DNA from: an uncultured Christensenellaceae bacterium | GTDB taxonomy: Bacteria; Bacillota; Clostridia; Christensenellales; UBA3700 | DNA: 64,000 nt | Assembly: GCA_944381365.1 (NCBI GenBank) | Contig: CALWKW010000004.1 | Location: forward strand, 62,001 to 126,000 | Reading direction: 5' to 3' | Part shown: positions 63,999 through 64,000 of the stretch, piece by piece | Layout of the letters: every line of letters begins with the position of its first letter | Position numbering within the stretch: the first letter of the stretch is position 1 | Notes under the pieces: generated by a model | Seen by the model: the letters and a program-made list of their open reading frames with translations, nothing else | What the model was told of the DNA's origin: nothing | Database searches by the model: none | Position numbers and translations under genes: made by a program

Positions 63999-64000
63999 AA

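Noticed and set aside
1..64000. tRNA/rRNA genes, CRISPR arrays, insertion sequences, prophage genes
   Set aside because: I looked for T-loop GGTTCGA-type boxes, regularly spaced repeats and transposase or integrase frames and saw none. Intergenic regions are short and AT-rich.

Overview
This is a chromosomal segment of an AT-rich, low-GC Gram-positive bacterium of clostridial type. The evidence is the conserved Bacillus/Clostridium gene order from yicC to recG, strong AGGAGG-type ribosome binding sites, TGA used as a stop, and sporulation genes: spoIIID, a 24-codon spoVM and a SpoVB-type flippase. I saw no tRNA, rRNA, CRISPR array, transposase or phage gene. It reads as a core-genome window with a few accessory islands.

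Layout. 1-7.1 kb: the tail of an unknown gene, glyQS, a cysteine-rich small membrane protein, two small membrane proteins (one TspO-like), an ECF S component next to coaX (pantothenate supply), hom, and a pair of proteins that look like winged helices with a C-terminal membrane anchor. 7.3-12.1 kb: uvrB-uvrA (excision repair). 12.3-14.2 kb: DUF421 and DUF4363 proteins in very AT-rich DNA with long palindromes. 14.3-18.5 kb, minus strand: dfrA, then folC-folE-folP-folBK behind a THF riboswitch. 18.5-26.3 kb: spoVB, a double-LysM protein, a 1346-residue surface protein with five repeats, a split TauE/SafE-type transporter and spoIIID. 26.4-36.7 kb: ttcA-like, a COG2426 membrane protein, prmA-rsmE-mtaB, HIT, rpsU, pcrA-ligA. 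37.2-54.0 kb: the ylo-type housekeeping cluster yicC, gmk, rpoZ, coaBC, priA, def, fmt, rsmB, rlmN, Nudix, rsgA, rpe, spoVM, rpmB (reversed), yloU, fakA, recG. It lacks remA, the prpC-prkC phosphatase/kinase pair, thiN and sdaAB/AA that Bacillus has there. 54.3-62.2 kb: a histidine operon hisZ-G-D-B-H-A-F-IE without hisC, followed by a DRE-TIM aldolase-like gene. 62.3-64.0 kb: a membrane protein with a McrB-type AAA+ domain whose Walker A, sensor 1 and arginine-finger motifs all look destroyed.

The most unusual observations are: (1) the membrane-anchored McrB-like pseudo-ATPase at the right edge; (2) seven copies of a 15-bp palindrome TTGAACA-N-TGTTCAA, two of them bracketing rsgA and one extended to a stem of over 17 bp; (3) a recurring promoter arrangement in which the -10 box lies 6-8 nt before the start codon and there is no Shine-Dalgarno site, which predicts leaderless mRNAs for several genes; (4) rsgA, whose only plausible start is ATT; (5) the doubly anchored, five-repeat surface protein. 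None of these was tested by any search or computation; they come from reading the sequence.
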